Assembly (NCBI GenBank): GCA_034440595.1
Contig: JAWXCH010000164.1
Span: 1-15,633, forward strand
DNA: 15,633 nucleotides
Reading direction: 5' to 3'
Source of the DNA: JAWXCH01 sp034440595
GTDB lineage: Bacteria; Planctomycetota; Planctomycetia; Pirellulales; JALHPA01
Shown: positions 15,110 through 15,633 of the stretch, piece by piece
Layout of the letters: every line of letters starts with the position of its first letter
Position numbering within the stretch: the stretch's first letter is position 1
The notes under the pieces: generated by a model
Seen by the model: only the letters and a program-made list of their open reading frames with translations
Told to the model about the DNA's origin: nothing
The model's database searches: none
Translations under genes and position numbers: made by a program

Positions 15110-15175
15110 CGGTATTGGCGCTGGCTCAACAGAGGAAGTTCAACAATCAGTTGATTGCGTCGGACAAGTGTCGAT

Positions 15176-15633
15176 TTACTGGTCCGAGTGCGACTCGGCC
15201 AACGGCATTTCCGAACTCGTCGTCTCAATCTTCTGCCCAACCTTCGCGTTGCGCATGATGACGAGATAGAACACGGGCGTTAGGAAGATACCAAACGTCG
15301 TGACGCCGAGCATGCCAGAGAAGACGGCTGTACCTAGTGAGCGGCGCATTTCGGCACCGGCACCTTCGCTTAAGACCAGCGGCACCACGCCGAGGATGAA
15401 CGCAAATGAGGTCATGATAATCGGCCGTAAACGGAGGCGGCACGATTCCATGGCTGCATCGAAAGGGGACATACCGGCCTGCCGGAATTCATCCGCAAAC
15501 TCGACGATGAGGATTGCGTTCTTCGCCGCCAGACCGACCAGTACCAAGAAACCGATCTGCACAAAGATATCGACCGGCATGCCTGCGATCAGCATGCCAC
15601 TCACCGAGCAGAGCAAGCACATCGGCACGACCA
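15176..15633 (-). CDS. RND (HAE1/AcrB-type) efflux transporter, C-terminal part; gene continues beyond the right edge
   Basis: About 152 C-terminal residues are visible; the start lies outside the window. The sequence matches the end of AcrB/MexB proton-driven pumps of the inner membrane. It has VDIFVQIGFLVLVGLAAKNA with ILIVEFADEF (membrane helix 10 region), then RLRLRPIIMTSFAFILGVVP with LVLSEGAGAE (helix 11 and the following loop), and SGMLGVTTFGIFLTPVFYLV (helix 12). A polar C-terminal tail ends SHSDQ. Family members usually have over 1000 residues and work with a periplasmic adaptor and an outer-membrane channel, normally encoded next to them, here presumably to the right. The gene is complete at its 3' end with a TAA stop. 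Its substrate cannot be inferred. It is not part of the ABC operon at the left edge. Confidence 0.94.
   Translation of the reverse strand, partial: VVPMCLLCSVSGMLIAGMPVDIFVQIGFLVLVGLAAKNAILIVEFADEFRQAGMSPFDAAMESCRLRLRPIIMTSFAFILGVVPLVLSEGAGAEMRRSLGTAVFSGMLGVTTFGIFLTPVFYLVIMRNAKVGQKIETTSSEMPLAESHSDQ

Noticed and set aside
1..15633. tRNA, rRNA, IS element or prophage
   Set aside because: No cloverleaf, rRNA signature, transposase, integrase or terminal inverted repeats flanking a coding gene were seen on either strand.

Overview
The window looks like a chromosomal segment of a planctomycete, probably of the Pirellula/Rhodopirellula/Blastopirellula type. The reasons are a Cys-type secreted sulfatase, a DUF4404 protein, a DUF255 (YyaL-like) protein, long genes in short mixed-strand operons, frequent GTG/TTG starts, and a cluster of imperfect palindromic intergenic repeats of a kind I associate with that group. 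This placement is inference from gene content; no rRNA or tRNA gene is present to confirm it. Nothing looks like a phage, IS element or CRISPR array.

Left part (1-4490, minus strand): an export operon transcribed right to left. It encodes an ABC ATPase, a large permease with two FtsX-type modules, and an HlyD-type periplasmic adaptor that runs off the left edge. ATPase and permease overlap by 4 bases (GTGA). The operon is headed by a near-ideal Crp/Fnr-type palindrome (TGTGA-N6-TCACA at 4531-4546) lying against a possible -10 box. A glycolytic NAD-type glyceraldehyde-3-phosphate dehydrogenase gene follows upstream on the same strand. It has a clear rho-independent terminator (4690-4722) separating it from the export operon, and a TATAAT box about 120 bases before its start.

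Middle (6018-7616, plus strand): a class I SAM-dependent methyltransferase (TTG start), then a small DUF4404 gene with its own good sigma70-like promoter. About 360 gene-free bases follow, packed with three families of palindromic repeats.

Centre right (7623-11631): a minus-strand secreted protein of unknown function with two similar beta-rich modules, then a plus-strand pair, panB (pantothenate/CoA synthesis) and a DUF255 thioredoxin-fold/six-hairpin protein. The DUF255 gene converges with a secreted sulfatase gene across 12 bases. A 24-bp perfect palindrome there forms part of the sulfatase coding end.

Right part (11644-15633, minus strand): sulfatase, preceded by a predicted HExxH zinc-peptidase-like gene 37 bases upstream, then a single-pass membrane protein with a HEAT-like alpha-helical region, and the C-terminal part of an RND (HAE1-type) efflux pump cut by the right edge.

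I found no convincing new multi-gene system. The most interesting points are the Crp-like operator on the export operon, the repeat mosaic at 7287-7616, and the repeat that supplies the C-terminus and stop codon of the sulfatase.
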